Shown: piece after piece, positions 40,942 to 53,700 of the stretch
How the letters are laid out: every line of letters begins with the position of its first letter
Position numbering within the stretch: position 1 is the first letter of the stretch
Assembly: GCA_030159075.1 (NCBI GenBank)
Contig: BROG01000030.1
Span: 124,001 to 188,000, forward strand
DNA length: 64,000 nucleotides
DNA from: Atrina japonica
Lineage: Eukaryota; Mollusca; Bivalvia; Pterioida; Pinnidae
Reading direction: 5' to 3'
The notes under the pieces: generated by a model
What the model saw: the letters and a program-made list of their open reading frames with translations, nothing else
Told to the model about the DNA's origin: nothing
Databases searched by the model: none
Program-made: the position numbers and the translations under genes

Positions 40942-41110
40942 CAGTGGAACCTCGCTATTCAGACAACCTAACTGACTGACTCAAAGTGGTCTGATTAATG
41001 AAGTGGTCACTTAAGTGAAGTTCTGTAATTATTCAATATTAATAAAGAGACTGGAAATTCATTACGAGGTGGTCTTCTAAGCGATGTGGTCTTTAGGCGA
41101 GATTCCACCT
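40942..41110. mobile_element. pogo/Tc1-like MITE, 169 bp, TA-flanked
   Basis: Left TA|CAGTGGAACCTCGC and right GAGATTCCACCT|TA are inverted ends with TA on both sides (40940-40941 and 41111-41112). The inner GACTCAAAGTGGTCTGAT and GAAGTGG blocks match 7972-8132. It ends about 10 bp past the stop codon of the esterase gene, so it forms part of that gene's 3' flank. Confidence 0.75.
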
Positions 41111-41119
41111 TATTTCATA

Positions 41120-44100
41120 TTAATTGTTAATTGAATAGAAAGCAATGAATGCAGTGCAATATATAGAAAATGTGTACTGCATACGTAAACCATGGTTCAA
41201 CGTATTTGGTACTTGTGTACCTTTCAGTAATTTAGGAATTTCAAATAACCAAAAATTAGTTTTGCTTTCTTTATATTTCTGTCCAGTAACAATATTCCAG
41301 TCCAACTGTAGATAGGATTTGTTGACGGCATTGTACTTTGGCCAATGTGGGAGGTCAGGGTCTGTTCCACCATTTGGATCACTGAAAATAAAACACCAAG
41401 AAATCTAGCAGCTTATTGTATTTTGTCCAGAATAGTGATAACCATTTAGTATATATCTAATATAAATTCTATTTAAATATGCAAGATGTTTTACAACATT
41501 CCCTACATGCACCAAACAGCTAAATGGCATCGGTACCATGATTCACCTAGACATCTTTTCAAAATTATTTCAAAGTAATTCATGTGTAATAGCTAAAGGA
41601 AACTCCTATCTATAGTTATTCAATAAATTCTTACATTTAATCTAATTTACAGTAAGATTAGGTAAAGTATTATACTGAAACCTGTTACATTGAAATGTCG
41701 CTTTATTTGGGTACTTTATTATCTGTATAATTTTATTTTTGTAATAGAGTTTAACGCCACACTCATTTCAGATATATGGTAGCGGTAAGATTCTAACGGA
41801 AGAGATGAGTACCTGGTCACAATGTGCGGCCAGATTTTAATGGTGGGAGAGCGAACCTGATTACAATGTACTCTGGAAAAGACCACCAACCTTCCGCAAG
41901 TAAACTGGAAATCTTTCTTACAAAATTAGCTTAGATTCCAGCGGGGTTCGAACCTGCGCTGAAAAAAGTGAGAGGCTTCTTTGCTCTAAGCGAGGTGCTT
42001 CAAACACTCAGACACGGAGGCTGTTGTTTTGAAAGCACTGTAAATTTGAAAAACATCCTAATTCTCATTTATCATTTCATTTTACGGTCGGTATTATAGT
42101 ATTGTTTGCGACTACTCTGTTTCACTAAGTGAAATGTTGAGTTGCCTGTTCGATGGCGGTTGTTGAGATGTCTGTACCAATTATGACGAGGATTCGTTCC
42201 TCACGTATTTCATTTTAATTTGACTGTGGACTCACGGCGGGTGTAACCTGTCGACAGGGGATGCTTACTCTTCCATGGTACCTGATTCCACCTCTTGATT
42301 TCAAGAGGCACGTATTTGTCTATATTTTACCAGATTTGTACCTATATGCTGGACATCCTAGTGAATTTTATCTTGGTATCTGAGACTTTTTATATTCATT
42401 ATATCCGGGTTCGGCTGTATTTTCCCTGCTTTATACTAGATCCTGTTTGAGTGAGTATTCTACACGAGTATACCACCATTCTACCGCACAAGGCCTCATT
42501 ATAAACAAATGTACATGCCAATCACAACGTTTTAATTAACTAAAGATGACTCATCTTTGACTAAATAACAATGGGATGTGTTGCATCGAGTAAGGGTGTT
42601 AATTTTGTTCTGTGATTGAAATGTGAAGACATTGGACTGTATACAGGTACCATAACCATATCATAAAAACAATTTAGTATTAGCAATAATAATAATAATT
42701 TGCCCACTTAGAGAATGTAAAAGTTTGAAGAGTTTACCATCTGAGAGAGATACAGAGACATAGACAGAGAGAGGAGGTAATTCATCCCCTTACTTACCCT
42801 GTCTTTGCAAAGTTTGTCCAATATCTCACCATCTTTTTGGATAACTCAAAATCTTCAGGATGTACTGTGATGTTAATATTTTGAAGAATGTATATATCAG
42901 ATAAGTAAATGCTATCTGTACTATGACCGGATCCTCTGAACCATGCCGGTCTGGCAACGGTGTATCCCTCCGGACTCTGTCGAGTAAAAATATATTGATA
43001 TTGTTTTGACTGGGTGTTGTTCTTCAAGTGCAGATTTAGATTTTCCACAGATGGAGCTACAAAAAATAAATCCGTGAACATATCCAAAGCATTTAGGCTT
43101 TGCTGGGAAATGTTGTTTTGTATGCAGTATTTTTCGCAGATGGCAGCAGAAACTTTTACATTAGAGAAGAAATAGTCTTTCGTAAGGTTAATTACAATAT
43201 CATTGTAAAAAACATCGAATGGTATGCCAAACCTTAAATCAAAATGGGAATTATTTTTAAATCTATAGAACATTAAAGATCCTTCTTGATTGCAATTTCC
43301 TACTACAATATCAAGATATTTAAAGAAATATAATGCAGCCGATGGAGGTCCTCTTAGAATATTAGAAGGTGTGTCGTGAAGAAGTTCAAAATCAACGACG
43401 GGAACTAATTCTGTGAGGAAATGTATCGCATCAGGAGAACGAGATCTAACAGTAAGCGTTGCACTCATCAGAACTTTGGCATTTCGATCCCGCATACATT
43501 TCAAAAAGTTGGGATCCTGGATTTCTTGAGTACATGTAGCTGCAACGCCTATTTCATGTGTTAGTTCCATACCTCTGTTTGTCGTACCAAAGAATGATGT
43601 TCCAACACCGCTTTGAAAAATAACTTTGTGAAATAAACCTTTATTATTTGGAAACAAAGCTAGTGTACTTACACTGAAACTACCGGCAGATTGACCAATT
43701 ATAGTCACAGAGTTTGGATTACCTCCAAAAGATGCAATGTTTTTGTTAACCCATTTCAGTGCCAATATCTGATCCCAAAGTCCATAATTTCCTTTTGCAA
43801 GGGAATTTCCTGACGTAAAAAATCCAAAAATGCCAAGACGATAGTTTATTGTCACAACAATAACATTTCCCTCTAAAACAAGATTGGAACCATCGAACCA
43901 CATACCAGCTCCCACGAAAAATCTACCTCCATGAATCCATACCATGACCGGCAAATTTGTTTGTGTCATAAAATTATTTGGAACATACATATTCAAGAAC
44001 AAGCAATCTTCGGATATATTTTTATTTGGAGAATCGATCTTTCTAAATGAAGAAGGCGGCTGCATGCATGCAGCTCCAAATTCTGTTGCATCAAGAGTGA

Positions 44101-44341
44101 TGTTCCAGGATGGATGCGGAATAGGTTTCGCGAATCTGAGATGTCCTAAGGGTGGAACAGCGTACGGAATTTTACGAAACTGATAAACTGTTTGATTTTC
44201 ATGACCGATGACCGGAACTGCCACACCTTTTATTTTTCCTTGTGGTGTCTCAACATTAACTGTATTATCTGTTTGATCGGAACTAACATTTGTCGCACCG
44301 GTTACTGTTACCGCTAAAACGATCCATAGAGTTAAGGACAT
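41120..44341 (-). CDS. Carboxylesterase type B, cholinesterase-like (join 42798..44341, 41120..41381)
   Basis: Alpha/beta-hydrolase of the carboxylesterase/cholinesterase family, 601 codons from two exons, secreted or surface-bound. Residues 1-16 form a signal peptide. The oxyanion-hole region is HGGRFF (137-142), with Arg where most members have Gly. EDCLFLN (111-117) is the second family signature, with Cys92 and Cys113 as the usual first disulfide. The triad is Ser218 in GQSAG, Glu353 in NCNQEG and His473 in GSGHS. Exon 1 ends ACAGG|GTAAGT; exon 2 starts TTTTCAG|TGATCC and restores FAKTGDPNGG, a conserved family segment. The C-terminus is short and hydrophobic, with no clear tetramerisation helix. 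Gln before the nucleophile replaces the common Glu. The ATG is directly preceded by TATTTCAG, so an upstream non-coding exon is likely. Substrate unknown; general esterase is likelier than true acetylcholinesterase. Confidence 0.93.
41735..42025 (-). mobile_element. tRNA-derived SINE in the esterase intron
   Basis: On the minus strand the tRNA-like head (42022 to about 41941) has GTGTCTGAGTGTTTGAAGCA as the A-box region and GCAGGTTCGAACCCCGC with a textbook B box. The body follows (GGTTGGTGGTCTTTTCC, CTCCCACCATTAAAATCTGG) and the 3' end GAGTGTGGCGTTAAAC. It is the best preserved of the three SINEs here. The head resembles a Ser- or Leu-type tRNA but lacks a complete cloverleaf. It lies in the intron in the same orientation as the gene. 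Confidence 0.8.
42075..42400 (+). mobile_element. PLE subfamily A 3' end in the esterase intron
   Basis: Last RT codons (TTTTACGGTCGGTA, TTGCGACTACTCTG, TTTCACTAAGTGAAATG, GATGGCGGTTGTTGAG), then the A tail to about 42400. Orientation is opposite to the esterase. The 5' truncation falls inside FRKFYGRY. Confidence 0.85.
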
Positions 44342-44644
44342 CTGAAATACATTTCTAAGTATTATAAAGTCATATATTGAAATATCCTTTGTGAATACAC
44401 AAACGACACTAAAAGTATGAGTCGTGAAAAATATGATGCATATATTATCATCATATATAAGTACAACTGCAATACATATTAAGTATTATAAATTAATATA
44501 TTGAAAAGAAATTTTAAATCCTTTGTGAAAACAAATATGACAAAATAAAATAATATGACAAATATAAGGCATATATTATCATATTTATCTACAAAATATT
44601 TATCACAGAATAACAAGGTCGTAAGCAGATGAGATTGTAGGATG

Positions 44645-46085
44645 TGAAAATATTCAGATACCAAAGTATAAATCAATAGAATGTCCAGGACATAGATACA
44701 AATCGGGTAAAAATGGACAAACAAGGACCTCTGGAAATCAAGAGGTGGGATCAGGTGCCATGGAGGAGTAAGCATCCCCTGTTGACCTGTCACACCCGAC
44801 CGCCAACGAAAAGGCAACTCAACATTTCACTTAGTGAAAGAGAGTAGTCGCAAACAAGCCTATTATACCGACCGTAAAATTTGCGAAACGTTGACATTAA
44901 ACGCGGTTTTCGATATCCCTGTGTCAATAATTTCTCAGTGAGTAGTTTACCTCTGTATATGAAATCTTCATATATTGTACACGCCCTGGCATATCGGATC
45001 ATTTGTGAAATATAAACTCCATATGCGGGTGACTAAGTGATATTACTACTTAAATGTGGAAAATTTACGATGGGAAAGCCGAAATCGTCGCGTTTGTCGT
45101 ATAGCTTAGTTGCTAATTTCCCGTCTGTGTTTACATAAGTAAAATGTCTAAGTATGCAGCGTGTGTGCTTGATTCTGTTGTATCTTTAATTTGTAGTTCG
45201 CTGGGATATATCGCATTGACATATGTATGAAAATTGTCATTATTAATTGACAAAACGTCGTCGATATATCTAAATGTCAAATTAAAGTACTCCGCTAACT
45301 TTTTCTTCTTTTGATTCAGCAGTTTTTGAATGAAGTCTGCTTCGTATGAATAAAGGAACAGGTCGGCCAATAAAGGAGCACAATTGGTTCTCATAGGAAT
45401 GCCGACAGTTTGTTGAAAGACCACGTCTCCGAACATTACAAATATATTGTCTATTAGAAATTCCAGCATGTTTTTATATCAACTTCAGTGTATTTATGTG
45501 TAGAATCAAAGTGGTGTTTGACGAAATAAGTATCCTGATAGCCAATCATTAGATATTTAAATTTGCGGGTACCACCTTTACTGAAATAACAGTTGTCTAT
45601 GATGCTGAAAAGTCTTTCTTTTAATTTTTTATGTGGAATAGTTGTGTAAAGAGTAGAGAAATAATAAGTTTTGATACTGTGAATTCGAGAAAAATTGTGT
45701 GCCTTCAATTTTTCTAAATGCTGTTTAGAATTTTAAAGTATCACATCTGATTTACACCGTTTCTGGAATAAGCAACTGTACAGTGTTGTTGAAGTTTCTC
45801 CTTAACGGCTGTCAATATCTTGGTAAGGAGTAAAGATAAAGGTTTGGTAGAACATTTGCTGGATTCCTGCTATGTATCTTTGCTTATATGGGGTTTTATG
45901 AAGTTTAGGTATCCAATATAAATGTGGTAGCTCGAAATTGGTATCCGTTGTAGGTATATCAAATGAGCGTAATACGGACACGTGATTTTGAAGGATCTCG
46001 TCCTTTGAAAGTGAGCAACGTGTGTATGTAGGAATTCCAGAATTCGTATTAAACCCAAGTAATAAAAAACACATTTATTCTATAA
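44645..46085 (-). mobile_element. PLE subfamily A copy with the KLHK region
   Basis: 5' truncation at about 46085. Reading downward, the frame at 46074-45802 has GFNTNSGIPTYTRCSLSKDE and LPHLYWIPKLHKTPYKQRYI, the lysine-histidine box that precedes the RT core. Then come NFSRIHSIKTYYFSTLYTTI and PHKKLKERLFSIID (45708-45454), and the RT core (45469-45131) with GIPMRTNCAPLLAD, where Arg replaces Gly of GIPMG, and RYIDDVLSINND. The C-terminal block lies at 45002-44790, and the tail is shortened by an internal deletion at about 44799. Frameshifts between blocks make it inactive. Confidence 0.87.
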
Positions 46086-46200
46086 TCTAATGCTTTGAAT
46101 CACTTTTATTTCAGGGTTTCCTTGTTTACGTCCTATTTTGATGATGATAAATACGAACAGTAACAATATGAATAAGGAATATAAAATTGCATATGTTTAC

Positions 46201-46263
46201 CTTGATAGGATTTTCCTCGGGTTTTTCCTATTTCTAGATGAAGTTTTGTTTGAGTTTCAACAT
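46201..46263 (-). other. Possible 63-nt exon upstream of the esterase
   Basis: On the minus strand a good acceptor (GTTTTCTTTTGCAG) is followed by 63 nt and a donor (CAAG|GTAAAC). One frame is open across it (VETQTKLHLEIGKTRGKSYQ). It lies 1.9 kb upstream of the esterase ATG on the same strand, and that ATG itself follows an acceptor-like CAG. It could be a 5' untranslated exon; spliced directly, its open frame does not match that of the esterase. Tentative. Confidence 0.3.
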
Positions 46264-46510
46264 CTGCAAAAGAAAACGGTAATAATGATGAGATAATGTA
46301 CATAACTTAACTATGATTTTCGAGAGTTTGATTTTGCAACAAATTTCGTTTGAATGGTGTGCATGATTCAGTAGTCAATGTGAAAGACTTCATCAATTGA
46401 CCAAGACTGGCAACAAAGGGTATGTCCAGTAGAGGAAAATCACATGGCCAAAATAACTACATTTCAGAGGAAAACTGTTGCATTGATAATTCGTTTGTAA
46501 CGTAATTGTA

Positions 46511-46555
46511 GCTCAACTGATGAAGTCTAATTGAAAAGAAACGATCGTCTTGGGC
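46511..46555 (+). ncRNA. Hammerhead-ribozyme-like motif (R1, left)
   Basis: Stem I GCTCAA/TTGGGC (6 bp with one G-U), core CTGATGA and GAAA, stem III ACG-AT-CGT, potential cleavage base C46549. Stem II is damaged in this copy (GTC opposite GAA), so it is less likely to cleave than the right-hand motif. Confidence 0.5.
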
Positions 46556-46852
46556 ATTGTAACTTTGGTATTATATTTATAATATTTATAACCACTAGGT
46601 CGTTGCCACTGCTGGTGGACCGTTTGAGTCCCCGAGGGTATACATAAACCTAGTACCTGGTATTTCGGTACCAGCTGATAATCTTATACTAAAGTAATAT
46701 TTGGCACTGATAACCCCATTTAAAATTCTAAAGCTAAGGCAGCCATCTTTTTGCAGTGGTTACTCTTAGACGGGTTTTGGTAATACGTTTAGATATATTA
46801 TTTGGCCTTGTTTGATACCACTTTCTCTTTAGAAAAACTATATAAAATTGTA

Positions 46853-46896
46853 GCTCAGCTGATGAAGTCTAATTGACAGAAACGATCGTCTTGGGC
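46853..46896 (+). ncRNA. Hammerhead-ribozyme-like motif (R1, right)
   Basis: Stem I GCTCAG/TTGGGC, CTGATGA (46859-46865), stem II GTC-TAATT-GAC, GAAA, stem III ACG-AT-CGT, potential cleavage base C46890. The only departure from the standard core is the A/A pair at the base of stem II, shared by nearly all R1 copies. Confidence 0.55.
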
Positions 46897-46944
46897 ATTG
46901 TAACTTTGGTATTATGTTTATGATATTTATTTCAATGATTATAT

Positions 46945-47075
46945 AAAAATCACAGATACCGAAGTATTAATTTTCAGGATGTCCAGGGTACAATATACAA
47001 ATTTGGTGAATATTGGACAAACACGGACCTCTAGAAATCTATAGAAGGGATCAGGTGCTATGGAGGAGTAAGCAT
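46945..47075 (-). mobile_element. PLE subfamily A tail fragment beside R1
   Basis: CAGATACCGAAGTATTAAT, AGGATGTCCAGGGTACA, GACAAACACGGACCTCTAGA and ATGGAGGAGTAAGCATG match the outer half of the A tail and stop abruptly at 47075. It starts about 15 bp after the R1 tandem ends. Confidence 0.75.
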
Positions 47076-47134
47076 GTTTACATATATGTTGATGTTGTTC
47101 TTATTATTGTTGTTGATAAGTTATATTTTTAAAA

Positions 47135-47205
47135 AAATAAGGCCAAACAAAATGCCCAAGATCATGTTTCTGTCAATAAGACTTCCTCAGTTGAGCTCGA
47201 AATAT
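47135..47205 (-). repeat. R1 fragment with hammerhead-like motif
   Basis: On the minus strand (47196 to 47154): GAGCTCAA, CTGAGGA (the seventh core base varies freely in hammerheads), stem II GTC-TTATT-GAC, GAAA, weak stem III, then CTTGGGCATTTTG. The stem II loop differs from other copies while the stem is kept. Confidence 0.55.
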
Positions 47206-49248
47206 ATTACACTATGTCGCTGCCCCGTGTATCCGTTTCAGTCAATATGGTCGAGATACCAAACAATATGTACACACAGAAAGACAAGAAATATATATAA
47301 TACAACTTGACTTGCAAATTACATGTAATAATAATGAAAAACAAACTGTTACTGAAATTTCAAGTCTAATCACATACTCTAAAGTGACATCAATTATAAA
47401 TATATCATTTTATTTTTCGAATTTTCCAAACAAATGTCTGATATATTGAATAATGTATTTGTTTACGTTATTCGAATTTTCCTTATTTTATTCACAGTGA
47501 TGACACTATCACTATGCTTTCGCGCACCAATTTCTTGCAAAATAACAACACGAAGTAATATTCGTCAGACATAACAAGGGAGATAATCATCAATTTAACC
47601 AAACACCTTTATCCTTGAATGTACTGCATTTAGTCAGGATGCAGGAAAGTTTGCCCTTACAGCACTCAGTGTACAGTGTTTGATATAACGATAAGAATAC
47701 AACGAAATGAATAGGAAAATAAAAAACAATGTTGTATAAATGGGATATAAATTAGGATGACTGAACAACTTTGATTTCAAATATCTGTAAAGAAATGTCT
47801 GAGTCATGGGAATGTAATTCATTAGAAATATGTTTTCGTGTAAAATCTAGCTTATGGTATTTTGGTCATAAATTTATCCATTAAATGTCAGCATTTCTAA
47901 ACCGTTGATCTTACACGATTAATTTGTTGTTACCAATCTAAATGGAGTATATTAATGCAAAGAATATAGTAAATGGATTTTGTATTTTGAGCAAAATTAA
48001 TATCAAGTATGCCTTTTTGAATTAAACCGCTGAAATGTTTACAAGTAAGGGTAGTAAAATAGAGAGCGATGTATTTACATATACGGTACGTTGTTTCATA
48101 AAAGATTAACACTTTTTGTTTTACCAGGGGTTGTACCAAAAAAGTAACCCATGATCACATTTTGATAAAACTCCTGATAAATCAAAGAGTGAGCGCAAAA
48201 TATCCATACGGTGTACCAATTCAAATTGCGTGTTATTATGCGCATTATTGTTCTTTTATACTTCTTGTGAGAATATTAGTCTAATATGATAACATTATCA
48301 CTTCATACAAGACAAAAATGCAAAATTCAATTGACCAGCTTGTCTAGACATAGGTCGTATCGCCTTGATGAAAGTAAACAAAACCAGATTTGACAAATGA
48401 ATAGAATGATTCTGTTATAGGTCAGTATGACAATAAGGCATACTGTTGTTGATGATGAATTATATTGTCTATATATAACGTATGATGAATACAAGATCTC
48501 CACAATACGGCTTCTATACAAATGAATCTACGGTCCATGGACATAGTTTCTTATGGTATGGCATTGGTTTAAAACTGTAACAATTGTATGAACAATGTAG
48601 TTTCATTAATAACCTTGCTTTATTTATTTGAACGAAAGATACAGAGCAAACGACCCCAGTCGACTAAAGCTACTTCACTTGATTTGTTTCGAGAAACTCA
48701 TGTAAAATCCCTGCAATTGATCAATGGATTTCCACGTCGTAAATATAGCTATATGACTAAACAAATAGTTGCTATGAATATACTGTAAATTTAGAAAATT
48801 CCCTTGGGTTTTGACTCTTTTTTACATGTATAAAGGAAATTAAAACCACGATAAAATTAACATAAAACATCTAGAATGGTGATAGTTTCCTTTACAAACG
48901 TCTTTCATATTTGTACTTTCTATTTGTGTATTTCCTGTACTTATTAATTTCCCTTTTTCTGATTGAAGGGAAAAGAAAGCAACACTGATTGACTTAATTA
49001 TGTACATAAAACAGCATGACGAGGACATACACATTTGAGTAAAATGTCCAATGAAATGAGATTTATCCTTTCTACAATGACCATGTACCTTATTACTGTA
49101 AAACAATTCTTTGGTGAAGATAGTTAATTGACCACACAATCTGGTTGCCGACATAAGTAGGCAAACAATGGTGGGAAAACATAAGTCTTTTTTTTTTGCT
49201 GTTGCAACAAAATTTAATGTCAATGAATTCATTTTATTACTAAATTAT
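47206..49248. other. Intergenic, nothing recognised
   Basis: About 2 kb; frames of 62-69 aa and a 130-aa minus frame at 48840-49232 (Cys-rich by chance, no domain). No shared repeat noticed. Confidence 0.45.
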
Positions 49249-49249
49249 A

Positions 49250-49337
<88 letters not shown>
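49249..49337. repeat. (AT)n microsatellite
   Basis: About 90 bp of AT. Confidence 0.95.
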
Positions 49338-49340
<3 letters not shown>

Positions 49341-49489
49341 ATCCTGTTCTATAAATGTGGTATTTGTCTTCAAGGAAACGTATTGCACTATTTTCATCAT
49401 AATCTCCATCATTAACGTTTTCCAGCGATGTTTAAGAGCACCAAGGTCACGTTTAAAGGAGTGCCTTTACTGACTACCCTCATAGTGCT

Positions 49490-49960
49490 CCGCTACAGGT
49501 ATGACGTCACCATATGTCTTGAAATGGGTACCAGAAATAGAGTATAGCATTTTTTAAATTTTGGGAATAGATGGAACTTTGATGGTGCGAGATCAGGTAA
49601 GTAAGGGGGATGTTGATTCAATTGAAAGCCACAATCAGTAATGGCAATCATATCAATGGCAGACTTGTAAGCAGGAGCATTGTCCTGGTGAAACAAGACA
49701 CCATTACTCATTTCTCATAATTAAGACGTGATGCATAATCTGTCAGCATTAACAATATCATGGACTTTAATGACAATTTCAGGAGTTGCCACAATGACAG
49801 GTCATCCAGAATAGGGGTCTTCCTGAAGACTCTGTCTGCCACGCTTTAATTCTTCTGTCCATCTTTTAACAAAATTCATTTGAATTTGATAAAAAGTGTC
49901 TTCCTTTCTAAAAACTGACATTTAAATCTAATTTTCTAAAGAAATAAATTTAACGTATTA
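49490..49960 (-). pseudogene. mariner-family transposase relic
   Basis: Reading from 49960 downward: VKRWTEELKRGRQSLQEDP followed by YSG and a stop, then ATPEIVIKVHDIVNADR, matching the mariner DNA-binding and linker region. After a large internal deletion the frame at 49711-49493 gives GVLFHQDNAPAYKSAIDMI and HPPYLPDLAPSKFHLFPKFK, the catalytic-domain segment with the Asp of HQDNAPA and the PDLAPSxFHLFP signature. Several stops and the missing middle make it dead. Terminal repeats were not identified. Confidence 0.85.
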
Positions 49961-50124
49961 ATGAATAAAAGGTAATAGTTGTAGGTCATACAAAAAAAAA
50001 ACCAATATTGTGATTTCTCCTAATATAAAAAACAAAATAAAGTACTCGACCAATTAAACCTATAAGTACCCTTTCCTTTTTTCACATACGATCGAGATTC
50101 TTTTCCACCTGGTTGATAATGAGA

Positions 50125-50440
50125 TGTGGACCTGAGAAACCGTAAACTTGTAACCGTTTATCTGTAGTCCCCTAGCAACAGAATTATGTTGATAGGTGTC
50201 CTTAATAATAACGACAACAATTTTATCTTAAAAATAACTGTTTTACGTGACTTTGACTATTAATTTGCCCCATTAAGCGCCCACCCCTTTCCCCTGTTTT
50301 TAGTATCGCCCAGGACCCGGATGCACAACACATTGTTAAATTTAACGTACTGTTAGCCCATTGGTTAACTTTACGTTAAATTTAACAATCTGTTGTGCAA
50401 CTGGGTCCTGAGGGGCTTAATGGGTCGAACTTGAATACGG
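50125..50440 (+). repeat. R2 dispersed repeat, interrupted copy
   Basis: Second copy of the repeat at 19090-19280, with blocks GACCTGAGAAACCGTAA, GCAACAGAATTATGTTGATA and CCCATTAAGCGCCCACCCC. It is broken at 50311 by a 100-bp foldback and resumes at 50411 with CTTGAATACGG. Confidence 0.6.
50311..50410. mobile_element. 100-bp foldback element
   Basis: CAGGACCCGGATGCACAACA at the left is mirrored by TGTTGTGCAACTGGGTCCTG at the right, and the arms continue through TTGTTAAATTTAACGTA, leaving a short loop around GCCCATTGG. Nearly the whole element is a hairpin. Comparison with 19250-19280 shows that it interrupts R2. Confidence 0.8.
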
Positions 50441-52430
<1,990 letters not shown>

Positions 52431-52439
52431 CTGAAAGAG

Positions 52440-52650
52440 ACGTGTTGTTCTATATTGAAAGAAATGTAATATATTCTGTACTTAAAGAGAATAATGTTTC
52501 TCAGTATTGAAAGGGAATGTGTTTCTCTGTATTGAAAGGGAATATGTTCTGTACTGAAAGGGAATGTTCTGTACTTAAAGGAAATATGTTGTTCTTTATT
52601 GGAAGGTAATAATGTTGATCTGTATTGAAAGGGGGTATTATGTTCAATAT
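52440..52650. repeat. Imperfect short tandem repeat
   Basis: Units of about 23-33 bp built from CTGTATTGAAAGGGAATATG with variable spacers, seven or so copies. Confidence 0.75.
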
Positions 52651-53046
52651 TGCTCTAAAATTTTCTTTGGTCAATAGACTTTTTAAAAGGGTGAACTTTG
52701 GTTGCATTTATTTAGGGAAATGTTTGGAAATGACGCAGTTAAAAATGAATGGATTTTGGTATTAATTATGTAGAATGTCTGAACCAAATGTCAAGTAATG
52801 TTTTTTGGACTCATGTTTTTAAATCATGAAAAGATTATTTAGATTACACAGCTGATCCTACCCTCTCACCTGTTTGGTATAAGTCAAAACTGACGATAGA
52901 TGAAAAGCCCATTTACATTGATAATTGATAACTGGTATTCAAATGGAGTTTATCTAAGATTTTTTAAGACAAACAGGAGGATTATTGCCAAAAATTGATT
53001 TTGAAAGAAGATTCCATGTAGAAATACACGCAATGCAATATAGATA

Positions 53047-53152
53047 AAAGCTTTAATTTCAACATTATATATATATAATATATAATATAATAATATATAT
53101 AAAAATAAATATATATATATATAATATATAGTGTAAAAGCTTTAATTTCAAC

Positions 53153-53244
<92 letters not shown>

Positions 53245-53253
53245 TATATATAT
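53047..53253. repeat. Duplicated 89-bp block with (AT)n
   Basis: AAAAGCTTTAATTTCAACAT occurs at 53047 and again at 53136, each followed by (TA)n. The second AT tract runs to 53253. Confidence 0.9.
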
Positions 53254-53394
53254 CATTCAATTCTAAGGGAAATCATATCATAACTGCTACATTTCCAATT
53301 AATACTTTTACATATTATTAAACCTGTAATACTTCATGAGAAATGATCAACATCATTTATAAACCGGGAAAGTGATAAATATTATTAAAAATAC

Positions 53395-53700
53395 CAGAGT
53401 TATAGTTTAACTAAAGAGGCCAAAACAAATGCTCAAGACCATCCGATCGTTTCTGTCAATATGACTTCATCAGTTGACATCGAATTGCATATAAATGTAT
53501 ATTTCCGACAGAAAAGTGGTAACCTACAAAGCAAAATAGTGAATCTAAATGTATTGCCAAATTCGTCTTCTAAAAGTACCCACTCTAACAATGAATATCT
53601 TAGCTTTTGAGAAGTCTAAAATTTTAATGGTGCTGTCTGAGCGAAATACTACTTTAATGTAAAAATTATCGGTTGGTACCGAAATAGCAGCCGATTATGA
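53395..53700 (-). repeat. R1 repeat, decayed near-full unit
   Basis: On the minus strand the order is the same as in the R1 unit: GGTACCAACCGATAAT, GTAGTATTTCGC, GCTAAGATATTCATTG, ACCACTTTTCTGTCGG, the ribozyme-like region (53479 to 53431: CTGATGA, stem II GTCA-TAT-TGAC, GAAAC, then GTCTTGAGC), and the AT-rich end. It is more diverged than the copies at 46.5 and 60 kb. Confidence 0.6.

Larger units (their letters stand above)
46490..46930 (+). repeat. R1 tandem: one full 341-bp unit between two hammerhead-like motifs
   Basis: The first motif ends at a potential cleavage base at 46549, and the second motif's is at 46890, so the unit 46550-46890 is 341 bp. Inside the unit, in order: TTGGTATTATATTTATAATA, GACCGTTTGAGTCCCCGAGG, a hairpin CTGGTA-TTTCGG-TACCAG, AAAGTAATATTTGGCACTG, CAGTGGTTACTCTTAGACGG and ACCACTTTCTCTTTAG. 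After the second motif the sequence ends with the family's common GGTATTATGTTTATGATATT. Two ribozyme-like motifs bracketing a monomer is the arrangement described for retrozymes. No protein is encoded. Confidence 0.7.

Noticed and set aside
41941..42022. tRNA gene on the minus strand
   Set aside because: Good B box, but no full cloverleaf, and it is joined to the SINE body seen at two other loci.
43944..44183. 79-aa plus frame
   Set aside because: Shadow of the esterase exon on the other strand.
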